DNA of 64,000 nt from Streptomyces xanthochromogenes (GCF_014650455.1 NZ_BMUZ01000012.1:124001-188000); one strand, 5' to 3'; shown: positions 1-9,222, counted from the first letter of the stretch. Notes: a model not told the origin generated them from the sequence alone. Program-made: numbers and translations.

Positions 1-2
1 GC

Positions 3-317
3 CGCGACACCCTGCGCAGGGTCGCCTTCATCCGGGCCGCGCAGCGCGTCGGCATTCCGCTGGCCACGATTCGCGACGCCCTGGCCGAACTCCCCGAGGA
101 GCGCACCCCGACCAAGGAGGACTGGGCCCGCCTCTCCGAGAACTGGCGTGCCGAACTCGACCGGCGCATCAGCCAGTTGGGGCGGCTGCGCGATCACCTC
201 TCGGACTGCATCGGCTGCGGCTGCCTCTCCCTGGACAACTGCGTCCTGTCCAACCCGGACGACGTCTTCGGCAGCACCCTCACCGGCTCCCGGCTGCTCG
301 CCGAGCGCAAGGGCTGA
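3..317 (+). CDS. soxR: SoxR redox-sensing MerR-family regulator (C-terminal part)
   Basis: This is the 3' end of a gene that begins before the window; the open frame runs from base 3 to a TGA at 315-317. It reads as the dimerisation helix of a MerR-family protein, followed by the motif C-I-G-C-G-C-L-S-L-D-N-C. That C-x2-C-x-C-x5-C pattern binds the [2Fe-2S] cluster of SoxR. SoxR activates target genes when its cluster is oxidised; in streptomycetes it responds to redox-cycling compounds, including endogenous pigments. The N-terminal helix-turn-helix lies outside the window. The four cysteines make the assignment firm. Start and full length cannot be judged. Confidence 0.93.
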   Translation, partial: RDTLRRVAFIRAAQRVGIPLATIRDALAELPEERTPTKEDWARLSENWRAELDRRISQLGRLRDHLSDCIGCGCLSLDNCVLSNPDDVFGSTLTGSRLLAERKG

Positions 318-412
318 GCACAAGGGCCGAGCCGGGAGGGGCCGCGCGGGTCGGCCGGAGCCGCCCGCTGACGCGGGCCGGCACCGCACTCCGGCGCGGG
401 CCGGCACCACGC

Positions 413-1120
413 TCACCCGCAGGCCAGCGCCGCCCTCACCAACTGCGCGTTGGACGTGGCCCGTTCGCCGTCCGGCAGTACCAGCACGTCTTCCAGGCCT
501 ATGCGCGTGTCGAGGCCGAGCGAGCGGGCCAGGCGCAGCACCGGCCAGGTGCAGGCGTCCTGGCCGTGCAGCAGCACGGGCCTGCCGTGTGCACCGCCCA
601 GCTCGGCCAGCAGCGCGCGGGCCGTCGGACCGGCCTCCCCCGGCAGGGGGGCGATCACCTCGGCGAGGACGCGCAACACCCTTGGCCCATAAGGGGAGTC
701 GAGGAAGCGGCGGGCCGCGTCGGTGCCGGACCAGATGCCCGCTTCGATGCCCACGCCCCGGTCGAGCAGGGTGGCCGCCACCTCGTCGGCGCCTTCCTCG
801 TGCCAGTTGACCGAGGCGTAGTCGGGCAGCACCGCCCAGGACCGTACGCGCTCCACGCGGCGCATCGGATCGGGCTCCGCCCAGGCGCCCGTCGTCACCC
901 CGACCGGTACGTCCACCGCCGCCCGTATCGCCTCGACGGCCGGGCCCACCACGCGCGGTGAGAGCGAGTCGCTGCCGCAAGGGGTCTTGGGATGCACATG
1001 GACCTCGGCCGCGCCCGCCGCCACCGCGGCCGCCGCGGACTCGGCGAGGGCGGCCGGGGACAGCGGCACCGCCGCACCGTCGCCCGCACCGCGTGCGCCG
1101 TTCAGACAGACCTGAATCAT
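413..1120 (-). CDS. BKACE family protein (DUF849, 3-keto-5-aminohexanoate cleavage enzyme-like)
   Basis: A protein of 235 residues starting MIQVCLNGAR. It has the TIM-barrel features of the beta-keto acid cleavage enzymes: an N-terminal strand ending in N-G-A-R, the V-H-V-H-P metal-ligand motif near residue 40, and an E-E-G segment in the middle. These zinc enzymes condense a beta-keto acid with acetyl-CoA to give acetoacetate and a CoA ester, but substrates vary widely and none can be assigned here. Bacterial BKACEs are usually 270-310 residues, so this is a short actinobacterial form. The frame is open for about 440 bases upstream, but residues before the methionine look non-coding. It lies downstream of the zinc-ribbon gene on the same strand. 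Confidence 0.8.
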   Translation of the reverse strand: MIQVCLNGARGAGDGAAVPLSPAALAESAAAAVAAGAAEVHVHPKTPCGSDSLSPRVVGPAVEAIRAAVDVPVGVTTGAWAEPDPMRRVERVRSWAVLPDYASVNWHEEGADEVAATLLDRGVGIEAGIWSGTDAARRFLDSPYGPRVLRVLAEVIAPLPGEAGPTARALLAELGGAHGRPVLLHGQDACTWPVLRLARSLGLDTRIGLEDVLVLPDGERATSNAQLVRAALACG

Positions 1121-1293
1121 GTGGTCGACGCGGCCGGAGCCCGCCGACCACCGCCCGGGGATCACGGACGGCGTACGTGTTCCCGACCGCCCGGGGTTTC
1201 CTGGCAACGGGAGGCTTCCCGACAGCGCGGGGTCTCCTGGGAACGCGGGGTCTCCTGGCAACGCGGGGGAGAGTCGGCTCGCCCCCGCGCCGC

Positions 1294-1905
1294 TCACGCC
1301 ACCGATGCCAGCTCTCCGCGCCGCGCCGCCTTGGCCCGCGTCAGCGCCTCGGTGGTCAGCACGGGGCGCGGGACCAGAATGCCGCAGCCCGAACAGACCG
1401 GCCCGAACCACGGCTCGTGGGACAGGTCCTGGCTCCACACCAGGCGGCTCCCCCCGCACACCGGGCACGCCGTGCCTGGCGTGGTCCGCAGCGCCGCGAT
1501 CATGCGGCCGAGCACCTCGGCCAGCGGCTCGGCGGGGTGCGCACCCGGATCGTCGCACCACGCCACCCCGAAACCGCCCCAGGTGCGCCGGTGCCAGTCG
1601 TCGAAGGAGCCCGGGCGCCGCAGCCCCGCGTGCTTCTCGCGCTTCCTGCGCGCCGCGAACTCCACTTCATAGGCGAGCCAGACGGTCCTGGCCGCCTCCA
1701 GCTCCTCCAGCGCGGCCACCAGCCGCGCCGGATCGGGGGCCCGGTCCTCGGGCCCGATGCGGTGCCTGCCGCACAGATGGTCCCAGGTCGCCCGGTGCCC
1801 GTAGGGGGCGAACCGCTCCAGACACTTGCGCAGCGAATAGCGCCGCAACGCGAGGTCGTTCCTCGGGTCGCGCACCTGTCTCGCCAGACTGCGGAAACCA
1901 GCCAT
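1294..1905 (-). CDS. Conserved hypothetical protein with C-terminal zinc ribbon
   Basis: A 203-residue protein. The start at MAGFRSLARQ is chosen because GGAGG stands 10-14 bases ahead of it, although the frame stays open upstream. The N-terminal half is basic and helical, with a W-x-Y/A-x-E-x-E-F-A-A-R-R-K-R-E segment. The C-terminal 60 residues carry C-P-V-C-G-G and C-S-G-C-G, a probable structural zinc ribbon. No catalytic motif is visible and I do not recognise the family. It precedes the BKACE gene on the same strand with a gap of about 170 bases, so the two could be co-transcribed. A role in nucleic-acid binding is possible from the ribbon but is not demonstrated. Confidence 0.72.
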   Translation of the reverse strand: MAGFRSLARQVRDPRNDLALRRYSLRKCLERFAPYGHRATWDHLCGRHRIGPEDRAPDPARLVAALEELEAARTVWLAYEVEFAARRKREKHAGLRRPGSFDDWHRRTWGGFGVAWCDDPGAHPAEPLAEVLGRMIAALRTTPGTACPVCGGSRLVWSQDLSHEPWFGPVCSGCGILVPRPVLTTEALTRAKAARRGELASVA

Positions 1906-2445
1906 GGCCCTGCCACCTCCGTCGCTCGTACTTCGGCGTCGAGGAATGGACGTACCGGAAGGCGATCCGGCTCCATCGAAATTCCGATGAAGTCCATTAC
2001 GGGGGATTCGCCTACCCTGTCCCAAGGGTTGGAATCCGATTCTCAGGAACTCCTCACAACGTGGCCCGTATGCACCGGGTACCCCGACGACCTGCGGCAA
2101 CACGTGAAGTGCCTGGCCGCGGGCGTGCCGCGGAAGGCCTCGGGCCGACCGCGTACGAGGTCGACCGGTGTCTCCCGAATCACCTCAACCCATCAGATCC
2201 CTCAAGGCACTTGCGCATCATCCGCACAGGCCGCTCTCATCCGCCCCGCACGACCCAGCGCGGGCCGGAAGGAATACGCGCGCCGACGGAGGCCTGAAGA
2301 GCACAGCTTCCGGTGGTACGCCGTCGTGCTCGCGGAGCCGATCGGGCGGGCGTGTGGGGATTCGGAGAAGGTGACGCATGTTCACCTTACGGCGCGCCGT
2401 ACCCCCCAGTAGCCTCCGGCGCATCGGCCCCCACTAGGAGCGCGC
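1906..2445. other. 540-base divergent intergenic region
   Basis: This gap separates the minus-strand zinc-ribbon gene from the plus-strand acylase gene, so it should hold both promoters. It is less GC-rich than the flanking genes, notably at 1960-2070. An 11-base palindrome GAATCCGATTC sits at 2032-2042. Open frames across it lack convincing codon bias. I see no RNA gene. Confidence 0.5.
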
Positions 2446-5280
2446 ATGCGACGACGCACCGCAAGGCTCACCACACCAGGAACCTTCAGCAGACTTCGAC
2501 ACGCGACGGGAATCGGACGCGGCAGAGCCGCCGCCTGTGCCGCCACCGTCATCGCCCTGTCCGCCGCCCTGCTCGGCCCCGCCGTCCAGGCCGGCGCCGC
2601 CGAGCCCGCCGACGGCGACCACTGCCAGGGGCAGTGTTCCGACATCCTGCCGCCCGGCGCCAACGGCAACGCGACCCTCGTCGAGATCCTCGGCAACAAG
2701 CTGTTCGGGACCCACCCCGCACACAGCGACGACGAGCTCGGCAAGTACGACGCGCTGGTGGCGGGGCAGTCCTCGCTCACCGACGACAAGCTCAACACCT
2801 TCTTCAACGACGCCTCCTTCGGGGTGCCGAGCGGGCAGGCGCAGTCGACCAGCTCGCCCCGCCCGGACGTCACCATCACCCGGGACAAGGCGACGGGCGT
2901 GCCCCACATCAAGGGCACCACGCGCTACGGCACCGAGTACGGTGCCGGGTACGCGGCCGGCCAGGACCGGCTCTGGCTCATGGACCTGTTCCGGCACATC
3001 GGCCGCGGCGAGCTGACCTCCTTCGCGGGCGGCGCCCTCGCCAACCAGGGCCTGGAGCAGGAGTTCTGGCCGCAGGCCCCGTACACCGAGGCCGATCTCC
3101 AGGCGCAGGTCGACCGCATCCGCACCACCAACGGGCCCCGCGGCGAGCAGGCGATGGCCGACGCGCAGGCGTATGTGGACGGCATCAACGCCTATGCCAA
3201 GCAGTCCAAGGACGGCCGGTACTTCCCCGGCGAGTACGTCCTCACCGGCAAGATCGACTCCATCACCAACGTGGGGGAGATCCAGCCCTTCAAGCTCACC
3301 GACCTGATCGCGCTCGCCTCGGTGGTGGGCGGGCTCTTCGGCGGCGGAGGCGGCGGCGAGGTGCAGGCCGCGCTCTCGCTCCAGGCCGCGCAGGCCAAGT
3401 ACGGCGTCGCCGACGGCACCAAGGTCTGGGAGTCCTTCCGCGAGCGCAACGACCCCGAGGCCGCGCTCACCGTGCACGACGGCACCAGCTTCCCGTACGC
3501 GGGCAAGCCCGCCAACGCCCAGGGCGCCGCGATGCCCGACCCGGGCTCCGTCGTGCCCGAAAAGCTCGTCTACGACCGCACCGGCTCGGCGAACACCCAG
3601 GCCAAGGCGGACGTCAAGGTTCCGCAGAAGCTGAAGCCGTTGAAGGGCATGTACGACAACGGTGTGCTGCCCGGCGTCGACCTGGGCAAGCCGCGCGGCA
3701 TGTCCAACGCCCTCGTGGTGTCGGGCTCGCACACGGCGAGCGGCAACCCGGTGGCGGTGTTCGGCCCTCAAACCGGCTATTTCGCGCCACAGTTGCTGAT
3801 GCTCCAGGAGATCCAGGGTCCCGGCATCAGCGCCCGGGGCGCCTCCTTCGCCGGGGTCGGCATGTACGTCCAGCTCGGCCGCGGCCAGGACTACGCCTGG
3901 TCGGCCACCTCCGCGGGCCAGGACATCACCGACACCTACGCCGTGGAGCTGTGCCAGGACGCCACCCACTACGTCTACCGCGGTGTGTGCACGCCGATGG
4001 AGAAGCTGGAGAAGACCAACAGCTGGAAGCCGACCGTCGCCGACACGACCGCGGCCGGTTCCTACCGGATGCAGGTGTGGCGCACCAACTACGGCATCGT
4101 CACGGCCCGCGCCACCGTGGGCGGCAAGCCCGTCGCCTACACCTCGCTGCGCTCCACCTACCGTCACGACGCCGATTCGATCATCGGCTTCCAGATGATG
4201 AACGACCCCACGTTCGTGAAGGACGCCAAGACCTTCCAGGAGGCGGCACAGTCCGTCGACTACACCTTCAACTGGTTCTACGCGGACTCGCGGACGGTCG
4301 CGTACTACAACAGCGGTCTCAACCCGGTCCGCGACCCGGACGTCGACCCGTCGCTGCCCGTCAAGGCCGAGCAGGCCTACGAATGGCAGGGCTTCGACCC
4401 CGCCGCCAACACGGCCGCGTACACCCCGCCCGCCCAGCACCCCCAGTCGGTCGGCCAGGACTACTACGTGTCCTGGAACAACAAGCAGGCCAAGGACTAC
4501 TCCACGGCGGGCTTCGGCGACGGGTCCGTGCACCGGGTCGACCTCCTCGACGACCGGGTGAAGGCCCTGGTCGCCCAGGGCGGTGTGACCCGCTCCTCGC
4601 TCACCCGGGCCATGGCCCAGGCCGCCGTGACCGACCTGCGCGGCGAGGACGTGCTGCCCGAGCTCCTCAGGGTGCTGCGCAGCACACCGATCACCGACCC
4701 GCAACTGGCCTCCGCCGTACAGCAGTTGGAGGCCTGGCAGTCCGACGGCAGCCAGCGCCGCGAAACCTCGCAGGGCTCGCACACCTACACCCATCCCGAC
4801 GCGGTGCGCCTGATGGACGCCTGGTGGCCACTGCTCGTCGAGGGCGAGTTCCGGCCCGGTCTCGGCGATCCGCTCTACAGCGCCCTCACCGCCAACCTCG
4901 GCATCGACGAAGCGCCCTCGGCCGGGCACGGCCCGACCGGCTCGCACGCCGGGTCCGCCTTCCAGTACGGCTGGTGGAGCTATGTCGACAAGGACCTGAG
5001 GGCGGTCCTCGGCGAGAACGTGCAGGGTCCGCTGGCCCGCGCCTACTGCGGCGGCGGCCAGCTCGCCGCCTGCCGGGACAGCCTGCTCGGCACGCTCAAG
5101 CAGGCGGCCGCCAAGACCCCGGCCCAGGTCTACCCCGGGGACGCCGGCTGCTCGGCGGGTGACCAGTGGTGCGCCGACAGCATCACGCAGCGCCCGCTCG
5201 GCGGCATCACCCAGTCCACCATCAACTGGCAGAACCGGCCCACCTACCAGCAGGTGGTCGAGTTCCCCAGCCACCGGTAG
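2446..5280 (+). CDS. Secreted penicillin acylase family Ntn-hydrolase
   Basis: A 944-residue precursor with a basic N-terminus, a hydrophobic stretch at about 28-46 and an Ala-rich cleavage region near residue 50, indicating export. The fold is that of penicillin G, cephalosporin and acyl-homoserine lactone acylases: an alpha chain (about 60-400), a linker, then a beta chain starting at the nucleophile. The nucleophile is probably Ser420 in G-M-S-N-A-L-V-V-S-G, the equivalent of G-S-N-N-W in characterised acylases. The following A-V-F-G-P-Q-T-G-Y segment matches the usual N-D-P-H-L position. The family autocleaves before the serine and hydrolyses amide bonds of acylated antibiotics, lipopeptides or homoserine lactones. 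The substrate here is unknown. Two Gly/Ala-rich insertions (residues 297-320) are unusual. AGGAG precedes the ATG. Confidence 0.88.
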   Translation: MRRRTARLTTPGTFSRLRHATGIGRGRAAACAATVIALSAALLGPAVQAGAAEPADGDHCQGQCSDILPPGANGNATLVEILGNKLFGTHPAHSDDELGKYDALVAGQSSLTDDKLNTFFNDASFGVPSGQAQSTSSPRPDVTITRDKATGVPHIKGTTRYGTEYGAGYAAGQDRLWLMDLFRHIGRGELTSFAGGALANQGLEQEFWPQAPYTEADLQAQVDRIRTTNGPRGEQAMADAQAYVDGINAYAKQSKDGRYFPGEYVLTGKIDSITNVGEIQPFKLTDLIALASVVGGLFGGGGGGEVQAALSLQAAQAKYGVADGTKVWESFRERNDPEAALTVHDGTSFPYAGKPANAQGAAMPDPGSVVPEKLVYDRTGSANTQAKADVKVPQKLKPLKGMYDNGVLPGVDLGKPRGMSNALVVSGSHTASGNPVAVFGPQTGYFAPQLLMLQEIQGPGISARGASFAGVGMYVQLGRGQDYAWSATSAGQDITDTYAVELCQDATHYVYRGVCTPMEKLEKTNSWKPTVADTTAAGSYRMQVWRTNYGIVTARATVGGKPVAYTSLRSTYRHDADSIIGFQMMNDPTFVKDAKTFQEAAQSVDYTFNWFYADSRTVAYYNSGLNPVRDPDVDPSLPVKAEQAYEWQGFDPAANTAAYTPPAQHPQSVGQDYYVSWNNKQAKDYSTAGFGDGSVHRVDLLDDRVKALVAQGGVTRSSLTRAMAQAAVTDLRGEDVLPELLRVLRSTPITDPQLASAVQQLEAWQSDGSQRRETSQGSHTYTHPDAVRLMDAWWPLLVEGEFRPGLGDPLYSALTANLGIDEAPSAGHGPTGSHAGSAFQYGWWSYVDKDLRAVLGENVQGPLARAYCGGGQLAACRDSLLGTLKQAAAKTPAQVYPGDAGCSAGDQWCADSITQRPLGGITQSTINWQNRPTYQQVVEFPSHR

Positions 5281-5298
5281 GCGACGAACGGCCGCGGG

Positions 5299-6633
5299 TC
5301 AGGGTCCGACGATCCGGCCCGCGGCCAGCACCACCCGGGCCAGTTCCGGATGGCAGATGTCGCTGTGTGCGCCGGAGGGCGGGCCGCCGGCCTTCACCAC
5401 CGCGGCCGCGTCCACGCTGACGCAGCCCGAGTCCGGCACCCCGTCGCGCAGCGCCTCGGCGAGCGTGAGCGTGGTGCAGGGGCTGACCGCCTGGATGCCG
5501 TCGTGGCCGATGGCCCACCAGCGCCGGTCGAGACCGGGCAGCGCGCTCGCACAGTCCCCGGACAGTGCCGAGGCCAGCGGGTAGATGACGCCGAGCGCGG
5601 TGTCGAAGTGCGAGTAGCAGGACACGACCGGGCCGTCGACCCGGCCCTGTGCGTCGCTCAGCGCGCCCGCCCCCGAGAGGCCGTCCGGCAGCCGTTCGGC
5701 GAAGGCGTAGTGCGAGAAGGCGCCTTCGAGCAGCGTCACCGACTTCACGTTGTGCGCCCCGCCCGGCAGCCCCTTCAGCGCGAAGGCGACAAGGCGCGCG
5801 CCCTGGCTGTGTCCGACCAGGTGGATGCGCAAGTCGGGCCGTGCGGCGGCGAGTTGGCCGATGAGCGGGCCGAGCCCGCGCTGTCCCACGGTGCCGGCCC
5901 GGTGCTTCATCTCGTAGTACGTCGTCTGGCGGAGCACCTCCTTGGCGCCGTCCCACAGGTGCTTGAGGGAGCCTCCGATCGAGAACGAGGGCCCCGGCGG
6001 CCCCGGTTGCACGGCCATGCCGGTGTCGGCGAGGGCGGCCGTGAACCGTTGGCACAGGCCCAGGATGCCGTCGGTCAGGAGCGCGGGCGAGGCGCCGGGC
6101 CCGTCCTCCAGCGCCAGGTCGCCGAGCGTCCCCGGCCCGCTCGCGGGGGCCGTCACCAGTTGCCTCGTCAGTCGCGCGAAATCGGTGAACGCGGCTTCTT
6201 CGTCCGGGCGTTGGTCCAGGTACGCGGTGATCCGGTCGATCGCGGTGTCCTGCCCGGGGAAGAACCCCTTGAGCGCCGTGACGGTCGCGGCGTCGAGCCC
6301 GGGGTCGGGTGCGGGTGCGGGTGTGGTGGGGGCGGTGGTCGCCGTGGCGTGCGGGAAGTTCGGGATGGTCTCGTCCGTGAAGCGGATCGACGGCCAGATC
6401 ACGCCGCCGTAGCCGAGCCGCACCCCTTCCGGCCCCGTGAGCAGCGCCGGGAACGCCGCGAAGAAGGCCCGGAAGAGGCCCCTGGCCGTGTCGGGGGTGT
6501 TGTTCCAGCCGTGCGCGAGCAGCACCAGATCGGTGGCTTCCACCCCGGCCAGGGCCGCGCGTTCGGCGGGATCGGCGTCTCCGTCCGCGTCGAAGGTGAT
6601 CTCCCGGTACGGCGCGACTCCGATGTCCGTCAT
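5299..6633 (-). CDS. Alpha/beta-hydrolase fold protein with GHSQG nucleophile elbow
   Basis: A 444-residue protein. The start at MTDIGVAPYR follows a GGAGG Shine-Dalgarno; an earlier in-frame ATG at 6672 has none. It has a strand followed by L-L-A-H-G-W-N-N-T-P, the oxyanion-hole region, and later H-L-V-G-H-S-Q-G-A-R-L-V with probable nucleophile Ser276. A histidine near the C-terminus (G-A-H-S-D-I-C-H) may complete the triad. No signal peptide or membrane segment is visible, so it should be cytosolic. Between the elbow and N-terminus lies a long Pro/Thr/Ala-rich insertion (about residues 105-125). Lipase/esterase-like activity is inferred from the fold only. It converges on the upstream acylase gene with a gap of 18 bases. 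Confidence 0.77.
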   Translation of the reverse strand: MTDIGVAPYREITFDADGDADPAERAALAGVEATDLVLLAHGWNNTPDTARGLFRAFFAAFPALLTGPEGVRLGYGGVIWPSIRFTDETIPNFPHATATTAPTTPAPAPDPGLDAATVTALKGFFPGQDTAIDRITAYLDQRPDEEAAFTDFARLTRQLVTAPASGPGTLGDLALEDGPGASPALLTDGILGLCQRFTAALADTGMAVQPGPPGPSFSIGGSLKHLWDGAKEVLRQTTYYEMKHRAGTVGQRGLGPLIGQLAAARPDLRIHLVGHSQGARLVAFALKGLPGGAHNVKSVTLLEGAFSHYAFAERLPDGLSGAGALSDAQGRVDGPVVSCYSHFDTALGVIYPLASALSGDCASALPGLDRRWWAIGHDGIQAVSPCTTLTLAEALRDGVPDSGCVSVDAAAVVKAGGPPSGAHSDICHPELARVVLAAGRIVGP

Positions 6634-6739
6634 GACCCGACCTCCGGTCCGCTCGACGATGAGCGTCCCCATCGTCCTGCGGCAGCGCGGACCTGGCCAT
6701 ATGCGGGACGGGGTCGAATGGCGGGGATTGCGGCGCGGC

Positions 6740-7972
6740 TCAGTCGTACATCAGATGCCTGCGGCGTACGGTGCGGAACGCTTCGAGCCCCGGCTGCCAG
6801 GCGGCGACGATCTCGTCCGCGGTGGCACCGGCGTCGATCATCGTCCGCACCAGGGCCGAGCCCGTGAGCTTGTCGATCCAGTGGTCGGACCGCCAGGCGA
6901 AGCCGCTCCACACCTGCTTCGCGGTCACCAGGAGCGCGATGCCGGTGCGTACGGGGTCGAACAACTCCCTATCGTGGACGTGGAGTTGGACCCCACCGAC
7001 CGTCTTTCCCGCGAACTTGGAGAAGGTCGGAGCGAAGTACGCCTCGCGGAACCGGACTCCGGGCAGGGCGAGCCGGTTGACGGCCGCGGCCCATCGGCCG
7101 TCCATCCCTTCGGCGCCGAGCAGTTCGAAGGGGCGTGTCGTGCCGCGCCCCTCCGACAGGTTGGTGCCCTCGAAGAGACAGGTCCCGGCGTAGACCAGGG
7201 CGGTGTCCGGGGTGGGCATGTTGGGGCTCGGTGGCACCCAGGGCAGGGCGGTGCGGTCGTAGAAGTCCGTGCGCCGCCAGCCGGTCATGCCGACGGTCGT
7301 CAGACGGACCCTCCCGCCGAGGAACTCGGCGTTGAAGAGCCGGGCGAGTTCGGCCGCGGTCATCCCGTGCGCCTGGGCGATGGGCTGCCGCCCGACGAAG
7401 GTGGCGAACGCCGGGTCGAGGACCGGGCCGTACGCGGCCCGGCCGGTCACCGGGTTGGGCCGGTCCAGGACGACGAACCTCTTGCCGGCGAGGGCGGCGG
7501 CCTCCATGCAGTCGTAGAGCGTCCAGATGTAGGTGTAGAAGCGGGCGCCGACGTCCTGGATGTCGAAGACGACGGTGTCGACGCCGGAGGCGGTGAAGAC
7601 GTCGGCGAGGGCTTGGCCGCTCTTGGTGTACGTGTCGTACACGGGCAGCCCCGTGGCGGGGTCGTTGTAGCGGCCCTCCGAGCCGCCGGCCTGGGCGGTG
7701 CCGCGGAAGCCGTGCTCGGGGCCGAAGACGGCGGTGAGCTTGACGCGGGGGTCGGCGTGCAGGACGTCCACGATGTGCCGGACGTCCTGGGTCACGCCGG
7801 TGGGGTTGGTGACGACGCCGACGCTCTGGCCGGACAGGGTGGCGCAGCCCTCGGCCGCGAGGCGGTCGAAGCCGGTGCGGATGCCCGTGGCTCGGGCGGG
7901 GCGTGCCCTTCCCGTGCCGGGGGCTCCTGCTGCGAGGGCGCTCGCGAGCACGCCCCGTCTGGACAGATCCAT
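6740..7972 (-). CDS. Exo-beta-N-acetylmuramidase NamZ family (DUF1343), exported
   Basis: A 410-residue protein. The start at MDLSRRGVLA has GAGGAGGT seven bases upstream. S-R-R-G-V-L-A followed by a hydrophobic, Ala-rich segment is a Tat-type signal. The mature part shows the family hallmarks: G-V-V-T-N-P-T-G-V, F-G-P-E-H-G-F-R-G, V-F-D-I-Q-D-V-G-A-R-F-Y-T-Y, V-L-D-R-P-N-P and the F-E-G-T-N-L-S-E-G-R-G-T motif. NamZ enzymes remove terminal N-acetylmuramic acid from peptidoglycan fragments and take part in wall turnover and recovery. The Glu in F-G-P-E-H-G and the Glu/Arg of the S-E-G-R-G-T loop are probable active-site residues. It probably shares a transcript with the alpha/beta hydrolase gene 107 bases downstream. 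Confidence 0.87.
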   Translation of the reverse strand: MDLSRRGVLASALAAGAPGTGRARPARATGIRTGFDRLAAEGCATLSGQSVGVVTNPTGVTQDVRHIVDVLHADPRVKLTAVFGPEHGFRGTAQAGGSEGRYNDPATGLPVYDTYTKSGQALADVFTASGVDTVVFDIQDVGARFYTYIWTLYDCMEAAALAGKRFVVLDRPNPVTGRAAYGPVLDPAFATFVGRQPIAQAHGMTAAELARLFNAEFLGGRVRLTTVGMTGWRRTDFYDRTALPWVPPSPNMPTPDTALVYAGTCLFEGTNLSEGRGTTRPFELLGAEGMDGRWAAAVNRLALPGVRFREAYFAPTFSKFAGKTVGGVQLHVHDRELFDPVRTGIALLVTAKQVWSGFAWRSDHWIDKLTGSALVRTMIDAGATADEIVAAWQPGLEAFRTVRRRHLMYD

Positions 7973-8092
7973 CCCGTACCTCCTCGGCTCGCCCCGCCCG
8001 AACGCTAGCGGTGGGGGCGGGGTTTCGGAATGTCCCATGCCGCGGGCCTCCGGGGGAGTGGAGCGGGGAGGGGGCGGCGGTTTGGCTGGCGC

Positions 8093-8177
8093 GGGCCCCC
8101 TGGGGCTCCGCCCCAGTCCCCGTTCGCGCCTTGAGGGCGCTCGTCCTCAAACGCCGGACGGGCTGAAATGCCCGATG
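8093..8177. repeat. 85-base dispersed intergenic repeat, copy A
   Basis: It matches 49511-49595 over its whole length with only a few mismatches and two single-base length changes. It includes a potential hairpin, CGGGC-tgaaat-GCCCG, near its right end and a GCGCC/GGCGC inverted repeat in the middle. A degenerate relative lies in reverse orientation near 33616-33675. The unit is non-coding. Confidence 0.85.
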
Positions 8178-8209
8178 CCGGCCGGCACCGAGGGATTCCG
8201 GGTCACCGA

Positions 8210-8295
8210 CAGGGGCGCGGGGAACTGTGCGAGAAGGGAGCACGGTCCGCAGTCGAAAAGGGGGTTGGGGGTCAGGGGCGCGGGGAACTGCGCGA
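8210..8295. repeat. Two copies of a 23-base core repeat (aggggcgcggggaactg type)
   Basis: Copies lie at 8210-8232 and 8273-8295, spaced by 63 bases. The same core recurs at 49616-49760 (three copies) and, reversed, at 33616-33638. This GC-rich motif is common between genes in streptomycetes (recall). Its function is unknown. Confidence 0.85.
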
Positions 8296-8396
8296 ACGGC
8301 CACCCACCGTGCGAGGGCGTCGGCGTGCCGGCGAAGCGCGCCGTGCGGGGCGGGGGCCGTGGCCCACGAGGGTGGCGGCGGGGGTTCCGCCGGGCA

Positions 8397-8412
8397 TACC
8401 GACTGGTTAGTC
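8397..8412. promoter_or_regulatory. TetR-type operator ahead of the SDR/acyl-CoA ligase operon
   Basis: The sequence TACCGACTGGTTAGTC fits the symmetrical pattern AC-YR-AC-YR-GT-YR-GT. That pattern is also matched by the perfect palindrome at 13867-13882 before the acyl-CoA dehydrogenase operon. It ends 36 bases before the ATG at 8449, a position suited to repression. The nearby TetR gene at 10959 is the likely ligand. Confidence 0.65.
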
Positions 8413-8448
8413 TGTCGAGGCATTCGGCACGCAGAGAGGCGGGTCCAG

Positions 8449-9222
8449 ATGAGCACGGGACAGCCGGGGCACAGCCCCGCGGTCGTCGTCACCGGCGCGG
8501 GCGGCGGCATCGGAGCCGCCCTCGCCCGCAGATTCGCGGCGGAGGGCGCCCGCGTCGTGGTCAACGACCTCGACGCGGACAAGGCCCGCCGCACCGCCGA
8601 GGAGATCGGCGCGATCGCCGTACCGGGCGACGCGTCCACCGTCGTCCCCGCCGCCCGCGACGCGCTCGGCGGCGCCATCGACGTCTACTGCGCCAACGCG
8701 GGCCTGGGATCGGGGGGTTCGGAGGCGGCCCCGGAGGACGTCTGGGCCGCGGCCTGGGACGTCAACGTCATGGCCCACGTCCGCGCGGCCAAGGAGCTGC
8801 TGCCCGACTGGCTGGAGCGCGGCGAGGGCCGCTTCGTCTCCACCGTCTCCGCCGCCGGGCTGCTCACCATGATCGGCGCGGCCCCGTACAGCGTCACCAA
8901 GCACGGCGCGCTCGCCTTCGCCGAGTGGCTGTCGCTGACCTACCGCCACCGGGGCCTGAAGGTGCATGCCATCTGCCCACAGGGGGTCCGCACCGACATG
9001 CTGGCCGCCACCGGAACGGCCGGCGACCTCGTGCTCAGGCCCACGGCGATCGAGCCGGACCAGGTCGCCGACGCGCTCTTCGCCGCGATGGCCGAGGACC
9101 GCTTCCTGGTGCTGCCGCACCCCGAGGTCGCGGACTACTACACGGCCCGGGCCGCCACCCCCGACCGCTGGCTGACCAGCATGAACCACCTTCAGCAGAA
9201 GTGGGAGGCCGACGCCGAATGA
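8449..9222 (+). CDS. Short-chain dehydrogenase/reductase
   Basis: A 257-residue classical SDR starting MSTGQPGHSP. It has the cofactor motif T-G-x3-G-I-G at residues 15-22, N-A-G at about 84-86 and the catalytic pair Tyr147-x3-Lys151. The adenine-binding loop ending in N-D-L-D is more compatible with NAD(H) than NADP(H), but this is a weak inference. The stop codon overlaps the start of the acyl-CoA ligase gene (ATGA), so the two are translationally coupled. With the ligase, TetR, dehydrogenase and kinase-like genes it makes up an acyl-CoA block. A plausible role is oxidation or reduction of a hydroxyacyl or ketoacyl intermediate. Confidence 0.88.
   Translation: MSTGQPGHSPAVVVTGAGGGIGAALARRFAAEGARVVVNDLDADKARRTAEEIGAIAVPGDASTVVPAARDALGGAIDVYCANAGLGSGGSEAAPEDVWAAAWDVNVMAHVRAAKELLPDWLERGEGRFVSTVSAAGLLTMIGAAPYSVTKHGALAFAEWLSLTYRHRGLKVHAICPQGVRTDMLAATGTAGDLVLRPTAIEPDQVADALFAAMAEDRFLVLPHPEVADYYTARAATPDRWLTSMNHLQQKWEADAE

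Larger units (their letters stand above)
7973..8448. other. 476-base intergenic region with dispersed repeats
   Basis: A divergent gap between the NamZ gene (minus) and the SDR operon (plus). It contains an 85-base copy of a dispersed repeat (8093-8177), two copies of a 23-base core (8210-8232 and 8273-8295) and, next to the SDR start, a TetR-type operator (8397-8412). Frames open here are not coding-like. Confidence 0.7.

Noticed and set aside
413..1561. A 382-codon version of the BKACE protein.
   Set aside because: The first 145 residues are Arg/Gly/Pro-rich with repeated PGDPA-type words and no family match; the conserved start is MIQVCLNGAR at 1120.
2434..5274. A 946-codon open frame antisense to the acylase gene, with others of similar size elsewhere (for example 40717-43005).
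   Set aside because: High third-position GC keeps antisense frames open; their composition is Val/Gly/Arg-rich with no motif, and the sense strand encodes a recognisable family.
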